A stretch of DNA of 64,000 nucleotides from Microbacterium sp. SLBN-154 (GTDB lineage: Bacteria > Actinomycetota > Actinomycetes > Actinomycetales > Microbacteriaceae), in NCBI RefSeq assembly GCF_006715565.1, contig NZ_VFNL01000001.1, positions 620,001 through 684,000 of the forward strand, written 5' to 3'. A program made the position numbers and the translations under genes. Of this stretch, positions 51,759 through 60,595 are shown piece by piece. Positions within the stretch are counted from its first letter, which is position 1, and each line of letters starts with the position of its first letter. The notes below the pieces were generated by a model. It saw nothing but the letters and a program-made list of their open reading frames with translations, ran no database searches and was not told the DNA's origin.

Positions 51759-52937
51759 CTACGCCTCCTCGATCAGCTCGAGAGCGCGGCCGGTGCCGTC
51801 CTCCGCGGCGACGAGGGGGCCGAGTTCGGCCGCGCGCGGCCGGCACCGGAGGGCCTCGTCGATGGCGTCACCCGCGTGCCGCGCTGTCACCCGGCGCCGG
51901 GAGAGCGGGGCGGCAGCGAGGCCGCGAGCCTGCAGCGTCCGGGCCCAGAAGGGTTGATCCGCCAGGAACGGCACGATCACCGACGGCGTGCCGGCGCGCA
52001 CGGCGGCCTGGGCAGTCCCGGCACCACCGTGATGAACCGCCACCTCGACGAGGGGGAACACCTCGTCGTGCGGAGCGCCGTCGATCACCAGCACGTCGTC
52101 GCCCCGGAGCTCGGACGGCACGTCGGCGCCGCCCCAGCCGCGGAGCACCAGGGTCTGCCGTCCGCGCTCGCGCGCCGCTGCGACGAACGCCGCACCCCGC
52201 GCGAGCGGATCGCCCTGTGCCATCGACCCGAAGCCGACCGACACCGAGGGCCCGCGGGCGAGGAAGGCCGCCACCGCGGCATCCGATCGCCCGTCGGATC
52301 GGCCGGTCCAGGCCCCGGTGAGGTGAGCTGTCGGCAGCCAGTCTCTCGGGCGCGAGAGGATCCGGGGGCTGATCGGAAGAAACGTGGCTCGCGGCGCGCG
52401 TGGCCGGGGATCGCCGAGCACCCGCGCCGCCTCGCGCAGCTCTCGCCGGAACATCGACGCCGCGGCCCCGCCCGCGCGGTAGGTGAGGCGGTTGAGGGGA
52501 CCGAGGTCGAACGACACCGTTCCCGCGGCCGGGAAGTCGCGGGTGGGAACGGTGGTGGGCACGGTTTCGACGGCGAACAGCTTCGCCCCGAGGCGCGCCG
52601 CGATGAGGGGAGCCGAGAGCACCTTCGGGTGGGCGATGACCGCGTCGGCTCCGTGGGTGAGCCCGATCTGTGCCGACCCGACGATCACCGCCCGCATGGT
52701 CGGGCGGACGACCGAGGAGAAGTTCCGCATGGCCTGGCGGATGGATGTTCCCTGCGCGGCGATCATCGCCTGGAAGTCCGCTCCCAGCGAGGCCGTCTGA
52801 AGCCCGTCGAGGTCGACACCGGAGTTGTCCGGGATCGCGAGAGTGACCTCGTGGCCGCGCTCCCGAGCTCGGCGAGCCAGTGCGGCGAAGGGCTCGACGT
52901 CTCCGCGCGACCCCGCTGTGAGCAGGAGGAGCTTCAC
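51759..52937 (-). CDS. Macrolide-/sterol-type glycosyltransferase (GT1/GT28-like)
   Basis: 392 residues, GT-B fold. N-terminal GSRGDVEPFAALARRARERGHEVTLAIPD is the MGT/sterol-glucosyltransferase motif; the C-terminal donor site has APHDEVFPLVEVAVHHGGAGTAQAAVRAGTPSVIVPFLADQPFWA. Members glycosylate macrolides, rhamnolipids and sterols. GTG 52937 overlaps the TetR stop by 4 bp, so it belongs to a TetR-GT operon. It could glycosylate, and so detoxify, an antibiotic, or tailor a product of the neighbouring PKS locus. Confidence 0.84.
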   Translation of the reverse strand: MKLLLLTAGSRGDVEPFAALARRARERGHEVTLAIPDNSGVDLDGLQTASLGADFQAMIAAQGTSIRQAMRNFSSVVRPTMRAVIVGSAQIGLTHGADAVIAHPKVLSAPLIAARLGAKLFAVETVPTTVPTRDFPAAGTVSFDLGPLNRLTYRAGGAAASMFRRELREAARVLGDPRPRAPRATFLPISPRILSRPRDWLPTAHLTGAWTGRSDGRSDAAVAAFLARGPSVSVGFGSMAQGDPLARGAAFVAAARERGRQTLVLRGWGGADVPSELRGDDVLVIDGAPHDEVFPLVEVAVHHGGAGTAQAAVRAGTPSVIVPFLADQPFWARTLQARGLAAAPLSRRRVTARHAGDAIDEALRCRPRAAELGPLVAAEDGTGRALELIEEA

Positions 52938-53503
52938 GGTCGAACCCCGCGGACGAGGAGGGGGCCGATGGCCGCCAGGCCGCTGTGGAGGCGCAGGAGC
53001 ACGTCGGCGTCGACCTCTTCTCGTTCGAAGCGGCGGGCGATGAGGCCGCCGAGGAGAAGGGGGGCGAGCGAATAGGCGGTGAGCGCGACGCGGGCGTCCT
53101 CTCGCGCCGCCGCTGAGGCGTCGGCGACCATCCCCTCGGTGTCGAGGACGCGATCGGACGACGCGACGAGCGCGTCGAACACCGCGGCTGCGCCGTCGCC
53201 GCCTTCGATCAACGTGCGTGCGATGTAGCGGACGTGAGGCGTCAGGTGTTCCGCCGCGGACCGGCGGCTCGCCTCGTCATCGGGTGAGCCCTTGTGGGTC
53301 ACGGCGTGGAGCGCGGCGGCGTCGCAGGCGCGACGAAGGCCGGCTTTGTCGGTGAAGTGGTGGATGACCAGCGCCGCGCTCACGCCCGCCTCGGCGGCGA
53401 TCGTGCGGACGGAGCAGGCGAACCCGTCGCGGGCGAAGCACGCCACCGCGGCATCGAGGATGCGCTGGCGCGTGAAGTCGGAAGCCGGGGAGGGAGGTGT
53501 CAC
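52934..53503 (-). CDS. TetR-family transcriptional regulator
   Basis: 189 residues from GTG 53503 (ATG 53515 or 53512 are possible). HTH: RQRILDAAVACFARDGFACSVRTIAAEAGVSAALVIHHFTDKAGLRRACDAA. The C-terminal domain matches TetR_C_33-like proteins. A perfect TTGAACA-AC-TGTTCAA operator overlaps the start region, suggesting autorepression and control of the coupled glycosyltransferase. Confidence 0.85.
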   Translation of the reverse strand: MTPPSPASDFTRQRILDAAVACFARDGFACSVRTIAAEAGVSAALVIHHFTDKAGLRRACDAAALHAVTHKGSPDDEASRRSAAEHLTPHVRYIARTLIEGGDGAAAVFDALVASSDRVLDTEGMVADASAAAREDARVALTAYSLAPLLLGGLIARRFEREEVDADVLLRLHSGLAAIGPLLVRGVRP

Positions 53504-53514
53504 GAAGCACATCA

Positions 53515-53530
53515 TTGAACAACTGTTCAA
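53515..53530. promoter_or_regulatory. TetR operator
   Basis: TTGAACA-AC-TGTTCAA, perfect 7-bp arms, at the 5' end of the TetR gene. Confidence 0.65.
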
Positions 53531-53615
53531 CGTCTGTCAACAATCAGACGCCGTCGGCCCTGGACGCCGCCCGCCGAACGCGCCAGGCTGGCACCGACAC
53601 CACTCGGGAGGATCC

Positions 53616-54014
53616 ATGTTCACCACCGACCACGCTTTCCCCGGCTTCAGCGTCGACGACATCGAGGCGGCACGCCGCTTCTACGGCGACACGCTGGGCA
53701 TGACCGTCTCCGACAACGACATGGGCTTCCTCGTGCTCGACTTCGCCTCGGGCGGTCGTGTGCTGATCTACGACAAGCCGAATCACGAGCCGGCGAGCTT
53801 CACCATCCTGAACTTCCCGGTGCGAGACCTCAGCGCCGCGGTCGACGACCTGAACGCGCGCGGGGTGAACACGAAGATCTACTCCGACGACGAGTTCCCC
53901 ACCGATCACCGCGGCATCGTCCACGCCACCGACAACGGGCCCGACATCGCCTGGTTCCGAGACCCGGCCGGCAACGTGCTCGCCGTCTTCCAGGACGACG
54001 ATCTGCCCGGATGA
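53616..54014 (+). CDS. VOC-superfamily (glyoxalase-like) protein
   Basis: 132 residues. FSVDDIEAARRFYGDTLGMTVSDNDMGFLVLDF and the C-terminal PDIAWFRDPAGNVLAVFQ form one VOC beta-alpha-beta-beta-beta pair. The metal-ligand residues of glyoxalase are only partly apparent, so it may be a resistance or binding protein rather than glyoxalase I. ATG with GGGAGGA upstream. The stop overlaps the next gene's ATG (ATGA), so both are co-translated. Confidence 0.82.
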   Translation: MFTTDHAFPGFSVDDIEAARRFYGDTLGMTVSDNDMGFLVLDFASGGRVLIYDKPNHEPASFTILNFPVRDLSAAVDDLNARGVNTKIYSDDEFPTDHRGIVHATDNGPDIAWFRDPAGNVLAVFQDDDLPG

Positions 54015-54802
54015 CCATCGAGCTGCCCGCCCCGCCCGCGCGCCCGCCGCTCTTCGACGACGACTTCTCTCAGGGGCTCGACCCCGAGCGGTGGGTCGCG
54101 CACTACCTCCCGCACTGGACGACGCCCGATCGGTCCGAGGCGCGCTACGCCCTCGGCCCGGCCGGGCTGCAGCTGCGCATCGACGCCGATCAGCGCGACT
54201 GGCGGCCCGAGGACGCGCCGCTGCGCGTCTCCAACATCCAGACCGGCACCTTCTCAGGCCCCGTCGGGTCGACGATCGGCACGCACCGCCACCGCGACGA
54301 CGGTCTCACGGTGCGCACCGAGACGCCCCCGCGCCTGCTGTGGGCGCCGCGATCGGGACGGGTCGACATCACCGTTTCGGCCTCGCGCGACGCGGACTGC
54401 ATGCTCGCCGCCTGGTTCGTCGGCACCGAGCACCTTTCGGCCGACGACGCCGGCGAGATCTGCATCTTCGAGATCGACGCCTCGGCGATTGGAGACACCA
54501 CGACCGCGCGCACCGGCATCAAGGCGCACAGCGACCCGCGGCTCACCAGCGACATGAGCGAGGTCGCCCTGCCGCTCGACGCGTCGCGCCCGCACACCTG
54601 GACGGCGATCTGGGGCGGCGGCGAGACGGTGGTCGGGTGCGAAGGGAAGGTGGTCGCGCGGATGCCGCAGGCCCCCGCCTCACCGATGTTCCTGCTCATC
54701 GACCTGTTCGAGATCGGGCCGCCCTCCGGCGCCTATCCGAAGTCGGCGACGGTGCACCGGGTGCGCGCGTGGGACGGGGAAGTCACCGAGCCGGGTCGCT
54801 AG
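54011..54802 (+). CDS. GH16/concanavalin-like jelly-roll protein without signal peptide
   Basis: 263 residues. Beta-jelly-roll pattern with FDDDFSQGLDPERWVAHYLPHW, a strand-rich middle, and GEICIFEIDASAIG where glycoside hydrolase family 16 has the catalytic ExDxxE. Glu149 and Glu154 are kept but the central Asp is Cys151, which should impair hydrolysis. No export signal, so it is cytoplasmic. Translationally coupled to the VOC gene. Function unknown; a sugar- or glycolipid-binding or altered hydrolase role is possible. Convergent with zwf, 4 bp overlap. Confidence 0.65.
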   Translation: MTIELPAPPARPPLFDDDFSQGLDPERWVAHYLPHWTTPDRSEARYALGPAGLQLRIDADQRDWRPEDAPLRVSNIQTGTFSGPVGSTIGTHRHRDDGLTVRTETPPRLLWAPRSGRVDITVSASRDADCMLAAWFVGTEHLSADDAGEICIFEIDASAIGDTTTARTGIKAHSDPRLTSDMSEVALPLDASRPHTWTAIWGGGETVVGCEGKVVARMPQAPASPMFLLIDLFEIGPPSGAYPKSATVHRVRAWDGEVTEPGR

Positions 54803-56184
54803 GGCCGCGGCCACGCCGCGGGACCGTCGGTGCCGGCGGGGTACTCGTCCAGCGGCACCTCGCCGCTGCGCCACGCGTCGAGCACGGGCTGCACGATCCG
54901 CCAGCACTGCTCGGCCGCGTCGCCGCGGACGGCGAGCATCGCATCGCCGTCGAGGATTCCCGACAGCACCTCGGCATAGGCCTTGAGAGTCCCCTCGCCG
55001 AGGTCGGCGATGAGCGGGGCGCGTTCGAGTTCGAAGGCGTTGCCGTCTCCGCTGACGTTCAGCTCGAGCGTCATCCGGTCGGGACCCAGCGCGAAGCGGA
55101 GCACGGTGGGTTCCGTGCTCCCGGTGAGACCGTCGGGCAGGTGGCGCACCGGCTTGAACCGCACGATGACCTCGCGCTCGGCGTCATCCAGCGCCTTCCC
55201 CGACCGCAGGGTGAAGGGCACTCCCTGCCAGCGGGCGTTGCGCACCTCGAAGACGACCTGGGCGAGCGTCTCGGTGTCGCGCGCGGCATCCACCCCCGGC
55301 TCATCGACATACGACGGCAGCGGGCGCGCCTGCACGACGCCGGCGGTGTATCGCGCGCGGTGCGAGGAGGCCACCGGATCGTCCTGCCAGACGTCGGTGG
55401 CGCGGAGGACCGCGCCGGTCGCCTCGCGGAAGTCGATCTCCGACAGTGACGCCGGGGGCTCCATCGCGACGATCGCGAGCACCTGCAGGAGGTGGCTCTG
55501 GATCATGTCCACCAGCGCGCCGGCGTGGTCGTAGTACCCGGCCCTGCCCTCGAGCCCGAGGGTCTCGTCGTAGCCGATGAAGATCGACTCGATGTGCTCG
55601 GCCGACCACACCGGCTCGAGCACCCGGTTCGCCAGGCGCGCGCCGAGGATGTTCAGGGTCGTCGAGCGGCCGAGGAAGTGGTCGATGCGGAAGACCTGCG
55701 ACTCGGGGACGATCTTCGCGACGGTCTCGTTCAGGGCGCGGGCGGTCTTCTCATCGCTGCCGAACGGCTTCTCGATCGCGAGGATGAGGCCCTCGGGAAC
55801 CTCCAGCCCGGTCAGCGCCTTGCACGCGCGCTCGGTGATCGCCGGCGGCACGGCGAAGTACAGCGCGACCCGGCCGTCGTTGCCGCTCATGAGCGCGGTG
55901 AGGTCGGCGGGGTCGGTGATGTCGGCTTTCGTATAGGTCGTCGCCGCCACCGAGGGGAAGGCCTTCTCCGATCCGGTCGTGGCGAACGACGCCTTCACGA
56001 CCTCGCGCCAGTGGTCGTCATCCCAGTCATCCATTCCCGCGCCGCGGAGGTGGATCCGGCGGTCGGGCTCACGGGTGAGCAGCTGCCCGAGGGCGGGGAG
56101 GAGGAGCCTCGAGGTGAGATCTCCGGAGGCCCCGAGGATGATCAGCGTGGTCAGGTCGGTGGCCGTCTTCTCCGCAGCGCTCAT
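54799..56184 (-). CDS. zwf: Glucose-6-phosphate dehydrogenase
   Basis: 461 residues from ATG 56184. NADP site IILGASGDLTSRLLLPAL, active-site RIDHFLGRSTTLNIL with the catalytic His, and the C-terminal beta domain with FKPVRHLPDGL and FALGPDRMTLELNV. First enzyme of the oxidative pentose phosphate pathway, producing NADPH. Slightly shorter than the ~500-residue family norm. It stands alone rather than in a tal-zwf-opcA-pgl operon, the usual actinobacterial arrangement, so this may be a second zwf copy in the genome. Confidence 0.93.
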   Translation of the reverse strand: MSAAEKTATDLTTLIILGASGDLTSRLLLPALGQLLTREPDRRIHLRGAGMDDWDDDHWREVVKASFATTGSEKAFPSVAATTYTKADITDPADLTALMSGNDGRVALYFAVPPAITERACKALTGLEVPEGLILAIEKPFGSDEKTARALNETVAKIVPESQVFRIDHFLGRSTTLNILGARLANRVLEPVWSAEHIESIFIGYDETLGLEGRAGYYDHAGALVDMIQSHLLQVLAIVAMEPPASLSEIDFREATGAVLRATDVWQDDPVASSHRARYTAGVVQARPLPSYVDEPGVDAARDTETLAQVVFEVRNARWQGVPFTLRSGKALDDAEREVIVRFKPVRHLPDGLTGSTEPTVLRFALGPDRMTLELNVSGDGNAFELERAPLIADLGEGTLKAYAEVLSGILDGDAMLAVRGDAAEQCWRIVQPVLDAWRSGEVPLDEYPAGTDGPAAWPRP

Positions 56185-56229
56185 GCTCGCCACCCTAGTT
56201 CGTCGATGGGGCTTCTCACCGCGAAGAAG

Positions 56230-56261
56230 AGGGGGGATGCCGGGACTCCGGCATCCCCCCT
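56230..56261 (-). terminator. Terminator after the ABC permease, before zwf
   Basis: Perfect 14-bp stem AGGGGGGATGCCGG (56230-56243) / CCGGCATCCCCCCT (56248-56261) with GACT tetraloop, 12 bp beyond the permease stop in the direction of transcription. Confidence 0.85.
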
Positions 56262-56272
56262 GGCGCGGCGCC

Positions 56273-57373
56273 TCAGGCGGCCAGCGCCTCCCGCAGCTTG
56301 ACGCGTGCCCCCATGCGCAAGAGCGAGTTCTCGTAGATCTTCGCGCCGACGAGGATCGCGCCGACGCAGGTCGCGGCGAGGATCGCGAGCGACACCAGCG
56401 GCTCCCACCACTGCGCCTCGCCGAGGAAGAGTCGCATCGGCATGCCCACGGGTGCCGAGAACGGCACGTAGGACATGATCGTCAGCACCAGCGAGTTGTC
56501 GTTGAAGAAGATGACCAGGAAGTACGGCGCCATGATCAGCATGGTCAACGGCGTCGTGGTCGACCCGATGTCCTCCTGCCGCGACACCATCGCCGCCGCC
56601 GCGGCGAACAGTGCGGCCAGCAGCACGAAACCGAAGAGGAAGAACACGGCGAACCAGGCGATCGGCGCCCCGAGGCCCTGCAGCAACGCGGTCTGGTCGG
56701 TGACGGTGAGTCCCACGACGGCGACGGCGGCGAGCACCAGGATCTGCCCCACCGCGAGCACGGTGTTGCCGATGACCTTTCCGGCCAGCAGCGCACGGGT
56801 GGGCACCGCCGAGATGAGCAGCTCGACCACGCGGGTCTGCTTCTCCTCGACCACGCTCTGGGCGATGGTGCCGCCGAAGAGAGACGCGGCGAGGAGGAAC
56901 ACGATGCCGAAGCCGAGGGCGACGAAGTAGCGGAGCAGCGGGTTGGTCTCATCCGGGTTCAACAACTCCACGGGCGGCACCTGCGCCAGGGTGAGCATGA
57001 GGTCGGTGGGCGGGCTCGAGTCGGCGATGATGACGAAGCCGAGCGGCGACGACGAGTCGCCCACGACCGCGGCGTCGACCTCACCCGCGGCGACGAGATC
57101 CTCGGCCTGCGCCCGGTCGCTGACGTCGGTGACCTCGAGCCCATCGACCCCGTCGACGTACTGCACCGCGTTGCTGGTGACCGCGACCGGCGTTCCCGAG
57201 GTGTTCTGGGCGCTGAAGCCGCCCCAGATCACCAGGGCGAGCGCACCGAGGACGAGGATGGCGGTGGAGATGACGAAGGCCTTGCTGCGCAGCTTCGACC
57301 CGATCTCGCGCTCGGCGACGAGCCAGACGCTCTGCGCCGTGCTGGGCGCGCTGGGAAGGGTGGACGTGCTCAC
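56273..57373 (-). CDS. ABC-2 type exporter permease (NatB-like)
   Basis: 366 residues, six helices with a large external loop after helix 1 (AQNTSGTPVAVTSNAVQYVDGVDGLEVTDV). The segment GGTIAQSVVEEKQTRVVELLISAVPTRALLAGKVIGNTVLAVGQ is the ABC2_membrane_3 signature shared with NatB sodium exporters. GTG 57373 overlaps the ATPase stop by 4 bp. Operon with the ATP-binding gene; likely exports sodium, a peptide or a drug. The terminator follows. Confidence 0.88.
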   Translation of the reverse strand: MSTSTLPSAPSTAQSVWLVAEREIGSKLRSKAFVISTAILVLGALALVIWGGFSAQNTSGTPVAVTSNAVQYVDGVDGLEVTDVSDRAQAEDLVAAGEVDAAVVGDSSSPLGFVIIADSSPPTDLMLTLAQVPPVELLNPDETNPLLRYFVALGFGIVFLLAASLFGGTIAQSVVEEKQTRVVELLISAVPTRALLAGKVIGNTVLAVGQILVLAAVAVVGLTVTDQTALLQGLGAPIAWFAVFFLFGFVLLAALFAAAAAMVSRQEDIGSTTTPLTMLIMAPYFLVIFFNDNSLVLTIMSYVPFSAPVGMPMRLFLGEAQWWEPLVSLAILAATCVGAILVGAKIYENSLLRMGARVKLREALAA

Positions 57374-58254
57374 TGGATGACCTCCTTGAAGATCTGGGCG
57401 AGGGTGGGATGCTGCGGGGCGAAGCTCGCGACGTCCCCCTGGGCCACTGCGCGGCGGAGCACCCGCTGCGCGGCGTCCTCGGAGTCGACGTCGAACACGG
57501 CGTACCCGCCGTCGAAGTCGATGACGCTCACGCCGGGCTCGTCCCGCAGCCACCCGGCGTCGCCGGCCGACACGAGCTCGTACCGGTGAGCCGAATGCTC
57601 CGCGCGCAGGGCGTCGCGGGCGCCGGAGGCGCGGACGCGGCCCCCGGCGATGATGACGAGGTCGTCGCACAGGCGCTCGACGACGTCGAGCTGGTGCGAG
57701 GAGAAGAGGACGGATGCCCCGGCGGCGGCCCGCTGCTGCAGCACGCCCGCGACCACGTCGACGGCGAGGGGGTCCAGGCCCGAGAACGGCTCGTCGAGGA
57801 TCAGCACCTCGGGCTGGTGCACCAGGGCAGCGGCGATCTGGGCGCGCTGCTGGTTTCCGAGCGAGAGCGTTTCGACGTTGTCCTCCAGGCGCTCGCCGAG
57901 GCCCAGCTCCTCGAGCAGGGCGGTGGCGCGGGCGGTGGCGTCGGCCTTGGAGAATCCGTGGAGGCGCGCGAGATAGACGATGTGCTCGAGCACCTTCATC
58001 TTCGGGTACAGCCCCCGCTCCTCGGGCATGTACCCGAAGCGGCGGCGGTCGGCGGGGGTGACGGGCGATCCGTCGAGCGCGACGGTGCCGGCGTCTTTGC
58101 CCAGGACCCCGAGGACGATGCGCATCGTCGTGGTCTTGCCGGCGCCGTTGCCGCCGACGAAGCCTGTCAGGCGCCCGGGGCGCACGTCGAACGACACGTC
58201 GTCGAGCGCGCGGCGACCGCCGTACGCCTTGGTGATGCCTCTCAGTTCCAGCAT
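57370..58254 (-). CDS. ABC transporter ATP-binding protein (NatA-like)
   Basis: 294 residues. Walker A GGNGAGKTTTMRIVLG, Q-loop YMPEERGLYPKM, signature LSLGNQQRAQIAAAL, Walker B VLILDEPFSGLDP, H-loop SSHQLDVVE; C-terminal accessory domain (DUF4162-like) as in NatA. ATG 58254 with AAGGAG upstream. Pairs with the permease gene. Its promoter carries the same GACGGATGTC/TAmCGT layout as the histidine kinase operon at 61.9 kb, suggesting control by that two-component system. Confidence 0.9.
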   Translation of the reverse strand: MLELRGITKAYGGRRALDDVSFDVRPGRLTGFVGGNGAGKTTTMRIVLGVLGKDAGTVALDGSPVTPADRRRFGYMPEERGLYPKMKVLEHIVYLARLHGFSKADATARATALLEELGLGERLEDNVETLSLGNQQRAQIAAALVHQPEVLILDEPFSGLDPLAVDVVAGVLQQRAAAGASVLFSSHQLDVVERLCDDLVIIAGGRVRASGARDALRAEHSAHRYELVSAGDAGWLRDEPGVSVIDFDGGYAVFDVDSEDAAQRVLRRAVAQGDVASFAPQHPTLAQIFKEVIQ

Positions 58255-58294
58255 GGGTGCTCCTTCTGGTCGGGACCGGCGGGGGATGACATCG

Positions 58295-58328
58295 ACGTTA
58301 CGGAGGACGCCGCGGCGTGACATCCGTC
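58295..58328 (-). promoter_or_regulatory. ABC exporter promoter with shared -35-region element
   Basis: On the minus strand GACGGATGTC (58328-58319), 18-bp spacer, TAACGT (58300-58295) as -10, 40 bp before the ATG. The same element and spacing occur before the histidine kinase at 61892-61925. Confidence 0.5.
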
Positions 58329-58496
58329 CCCGGGCGGGTTCTGCGCTCGCTCGGCCCTCCCCCCTGCGGGGGATCCCTCGACATCGAGAGAAAATTCCAT
58401 ACGCGGGAATACATAAGGGATGCCGCGACTTTCACCCTCTTGGAATGTCCGACGGCGGTCTCCCGCCGGGAGACGCCATCTATGGAGGAGAACTCA

Positions 58497-59066
58497 ATGA
58501 GCAACCGCACCATCGGGTACATCGTCGGGAGCATCTCGTCGACGTCGATCAACCGGCGCCTGGCCGAGGCGCTCGCGCGTCTTGCCCCGGAGGGCACGAC
58601 CCTCGTCGAGATCCCGATCAAGGACCTGCCGTTCTATTCGCCCGACCACGACGCCGACTACCCCGAGGTCGCCCGCGACTTCAAGCAGGCCCTCGCCGAC
58701 GTCGACGGCGTCATCATCGTCACCCCCGAGTACAGCCGCTCCATCCCCGGCGTGCTGAAGAACGCCCTCGACTGGGCGGCGCGCCCCTGGGGCCAGAACT
58801 CGTTCGACGGCAAGCCCACCGCCGTCATCGGCACCTCGCAGGGCGGCATCGCCACCGCTGCGGGCCAGCAGCACCTGAAGGCCATCCTCAGCCACTTCAA
58901 CGCCCCGTCGCTCGGACAGCCCGAGGGCTACATCCAGACCACCCCGGGTCTGTTCACCGACTCGGGTGAGGTCACCAACGACGAGACCGCCGCGTTCCTC
59001 GTCGGCTACCTCGAGGCGTTCAACGCCCTCGTCGACCGCTACGCGCACGAGCTCGTCAGCGCCTGA
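58497..59066 (+). CDS. NADPH-dependent FMN reductase (quinone/azo reductase type)
   Basis: 189 residues of the flavodoxin-like FMN_red fold: NRTIGYIVGSISSTSINRRLAEALA (FMN phosphate site), VIIVTPEYSRSIPGVLKNALDWAARP (diagnostic PEYN-like block, here PEYSRSIPG), GTSQGGIATAAGQQHL. Reduces quinones or flavins with NAD(P)H. ATG 58497 follows GGAGGAG. TACATA at 58411-58416 is a candidate -10. Transcribed away from the ABC operon; own terminator follows. Confidence 0.9.
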   Translation: MSNRTIGYIVGSISSTSINRRLAEALARLAPEGTTLVEIPIKDLPFYSPDHDADYPEVARDFKQALADVDGVIIVTPEYSRSIPGVLKNALDWAARPWGQNSFDGKPTAVIGTSQGGIATAAGQQHLKAILSHFNAPSLGQPEGYIQTTPGLFTDSGEVTNDETAAFLVGYLEAFNALVDRYAHELVSA

Positions 59067-59079
59067 CGCATCCCCCCTC

Positions 59080-59116
59080 GACAGCCCCGGCTCCGCTTCG
59101 GCGGGCCGGGGCTGTC
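59080..59116 (+). terminator. Terminator after the FMN reductase
   Basis: GACAGCCCCGGC (59080-59091) / GCCGGGGCTGTC (59105-59116), perfect 12-bp stem, 13-nt loop. Confidence 0.8.
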
Positions 59117-59184
59117 GCTCTTCCGGCCGGGGTCTCGAGGGGCGAGGATGGCTGTCGACGTCAGCGCGACGCCGAGGGGGATCT

Positions 59185-59808
59185 GTGACCGGACGCATCA
59201 TCATCGACCTGTTCGTCTCGCTGGACGGTGTCGCCCAGGCGCCGGGGGCGCCCGATGAAGACCGATCGGGCGACTTCCCCTACGGCGGCTGGCAGGAGCC
59301 CGTGATGGGCGAGATCGAGGGGCGCGAGATCGCCCGCGGCATCGACGAGATGGACGCGCTCGTGCTCGGGCGGCGCACGTACGACATCTTCGCCGCCTAC
59401 TGGCCGCACCACGTCGAGGGCGACGGCGCCGGCCGCATCGGCCGGAAGTTCGCCGCGATCCCGAAGTACGTCGCGTCCCGGGGCGCCCCCGCGCTCGCCT
59501 GGGAGGGCTCGACGCTTCTGGGTGACGATGCGGTGGCGGGCGTCATCGCGCTCCGCGAGGTGCACGAGAGCATCCACGTCATCGGGAGCGTCGACTTCGT
59601 GCAGTCCCTCCTCGCCGCGGAGGCGTTCGACGAGCTCCGGCTCTACACCTACCCGGTGGTGATCGGTCGGGGCAAGCGGGTGTTCCCCGAGGGGGCGTCG
59701 CCCGCGACGCTCGCGCTGCTCGGCGATCCGATCGTGTCCGAGAAGGGGGCCGTGCTGCTTCGCTACGCCCCCGCCGGCCCGCTCCGCACGGGAGAGATGG
59801 GCGACTGA
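59185..59808 (+). CDS. Dihydrofolate reductase-like (RibD C-terminal domain) protein
   Basis: 207 residues: GRIIIDLFVSLDGVAQAPGAPDEDRSGDFPYGGW at the start, EMDALVLGRRTYDIFAAYWP, then IHVIGSVDFVQSLLAAEAFDELRLYTYPVVIGRGKRVFPEG. This is the RibD_C/DHFR-like family of actinobacterial stand-alone proteins, NADPH binding likely, substrate unknown. True folate reductase activity is not implied. GTG 59185 with GGGGG upstream. Convergent with the response regulator gene. Confidence 0.83.
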   Translation: MTGRIIIDLFVSLDGVAQAPGAPDEDRSGDFPYGGWQEPVMGEIEGREIARGIDEMDALVLGRRTYDIFAAYWPHHVEGDGAGRIGRKFAAIPKYVASRGAPALAWEGSTLLGDDAVAGVIALREVHESIHVIGSVDFVQSLLAAEAFDELRLYTYPVVIGRGKRVFPEGASPATLALLGDPIVSEKGAVLLRYAPAGPLRTGEMGD

Positions 59809-59815
59809 CGCGCTC

Positions 59816-60595
59816 TCAGGTGAGGCCGTGCCGGTGAGCGTAGACCACCGCGGCGACCCGGTCGCGGGCGCCGAGCTTCTGCAGCACGTTGGAGACGTGG
59901 GTCTTCACCGTGGCCTCGCCGATGAAGAGCCGCTCGGCGATCTCGGCGTTGCTGAGCGCCTGCGCGACGAGGCGCAGCACCTCGGTCTCGCGATCGGTGA
60001 GCTCGACGACGGGTGCGGCGGGCGCGGCCTCGGGCGCCGCCGCCGTCGGCCCGGACGAGGAGATTCGGTCCAGACGCGGACGATCCGACGCGAAAGCTCC
60101 GCCGCTCGGCCGATCCTCCTCGACCGAGGTGGGCGGGGCCGGGCGCGGCGCCGCGTTCAGGGCCGAGTCCGCGCCACCGCCCGCGAACCGCTGGATCACC
60201 CGGCGCGTGACCTCGGGGGCGAGCAGCGCGTCGCCCGCGGCGGCGACCCGCACCGCGTGGACGAGCTCCTCGGGCCCGGCGTTCTTCAGCAGGAATCCGC
60301 TGGCCCCCGCCGACAGCGCCTCGAAGAGGTAGTCGTCGCGGTCGAAGGTGGTCACGATGAGGAGGGCGGCCTCCGATCCCGCCTCGACGAGGGTGCGGGT
60401 CGCGGTGATCCCGTCCATCCCGGGCATCTGCACGTCCATGCAGATCACGTCGGGAGAATGGACGGATGCCGCGGCGACCGCCTCGGAGCCGTTCGCCGCC
60501 TCTGCGACCACCGCGATGTCATCCTCGGATTCGAGGATCATGCGAAAGCCCGCCCGCATGACGGCATGGTCGTCGACGAGGAGGACGCGGATCAT
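59816..60595 (-). CDS. NarL/LuxR-family response regulator with long linker
   Basis: 259 residues. Receiver domain with phosphoacceptor Asp54 (VICMDVQMPGMDG), Lys in FLLKNAGPEEL; C-terminal LuxR HTH ELTDRETEVLRLVAQALSNAEIAERLFIGEATVKTHVSNVLQKLG. A ~60-residue Pro/Ala/Ser linker separates the domains (usual is ~20), so the protein is longer than the ~215 of the family. The ATG overlaps the kinase stop by 4 bp; the cognate kinase is the gene next upstream. Likely targets: its own operon and the ABC exporter. Confidence 0.9.
   Translation of the reverse strand: MIRVLLVDDHAVMRAGFRMILESEDDIAVVAEAANGSEAVAAASVHSPDVICMDVQMPGMDGITATRTLVEAGSEAALLIVTTFDRDDYLFEALSAGASGFLLKNAGPEELVHAVRVAAAGDALLAPEVTRRVIQRFAGGGADSALNAAPRPAPPTSVEEDRPSGGAFASDRPRLDRISSSGPTAAAPEAAPAAPVVELTDRETEVLRLVAQALSNAEIAERLFIGEATVKTHVSNVLQKLGARDRVAAVVYAHRHGLT

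Noticed and set aside
56273-58254. NatAB exporter as an anti-peptide resistance pump for the 38-residue peptide
   Set aside because: Only proximity and the shared promoter element of the other two-component system support this; the peptide lies in a different regulatory unit.
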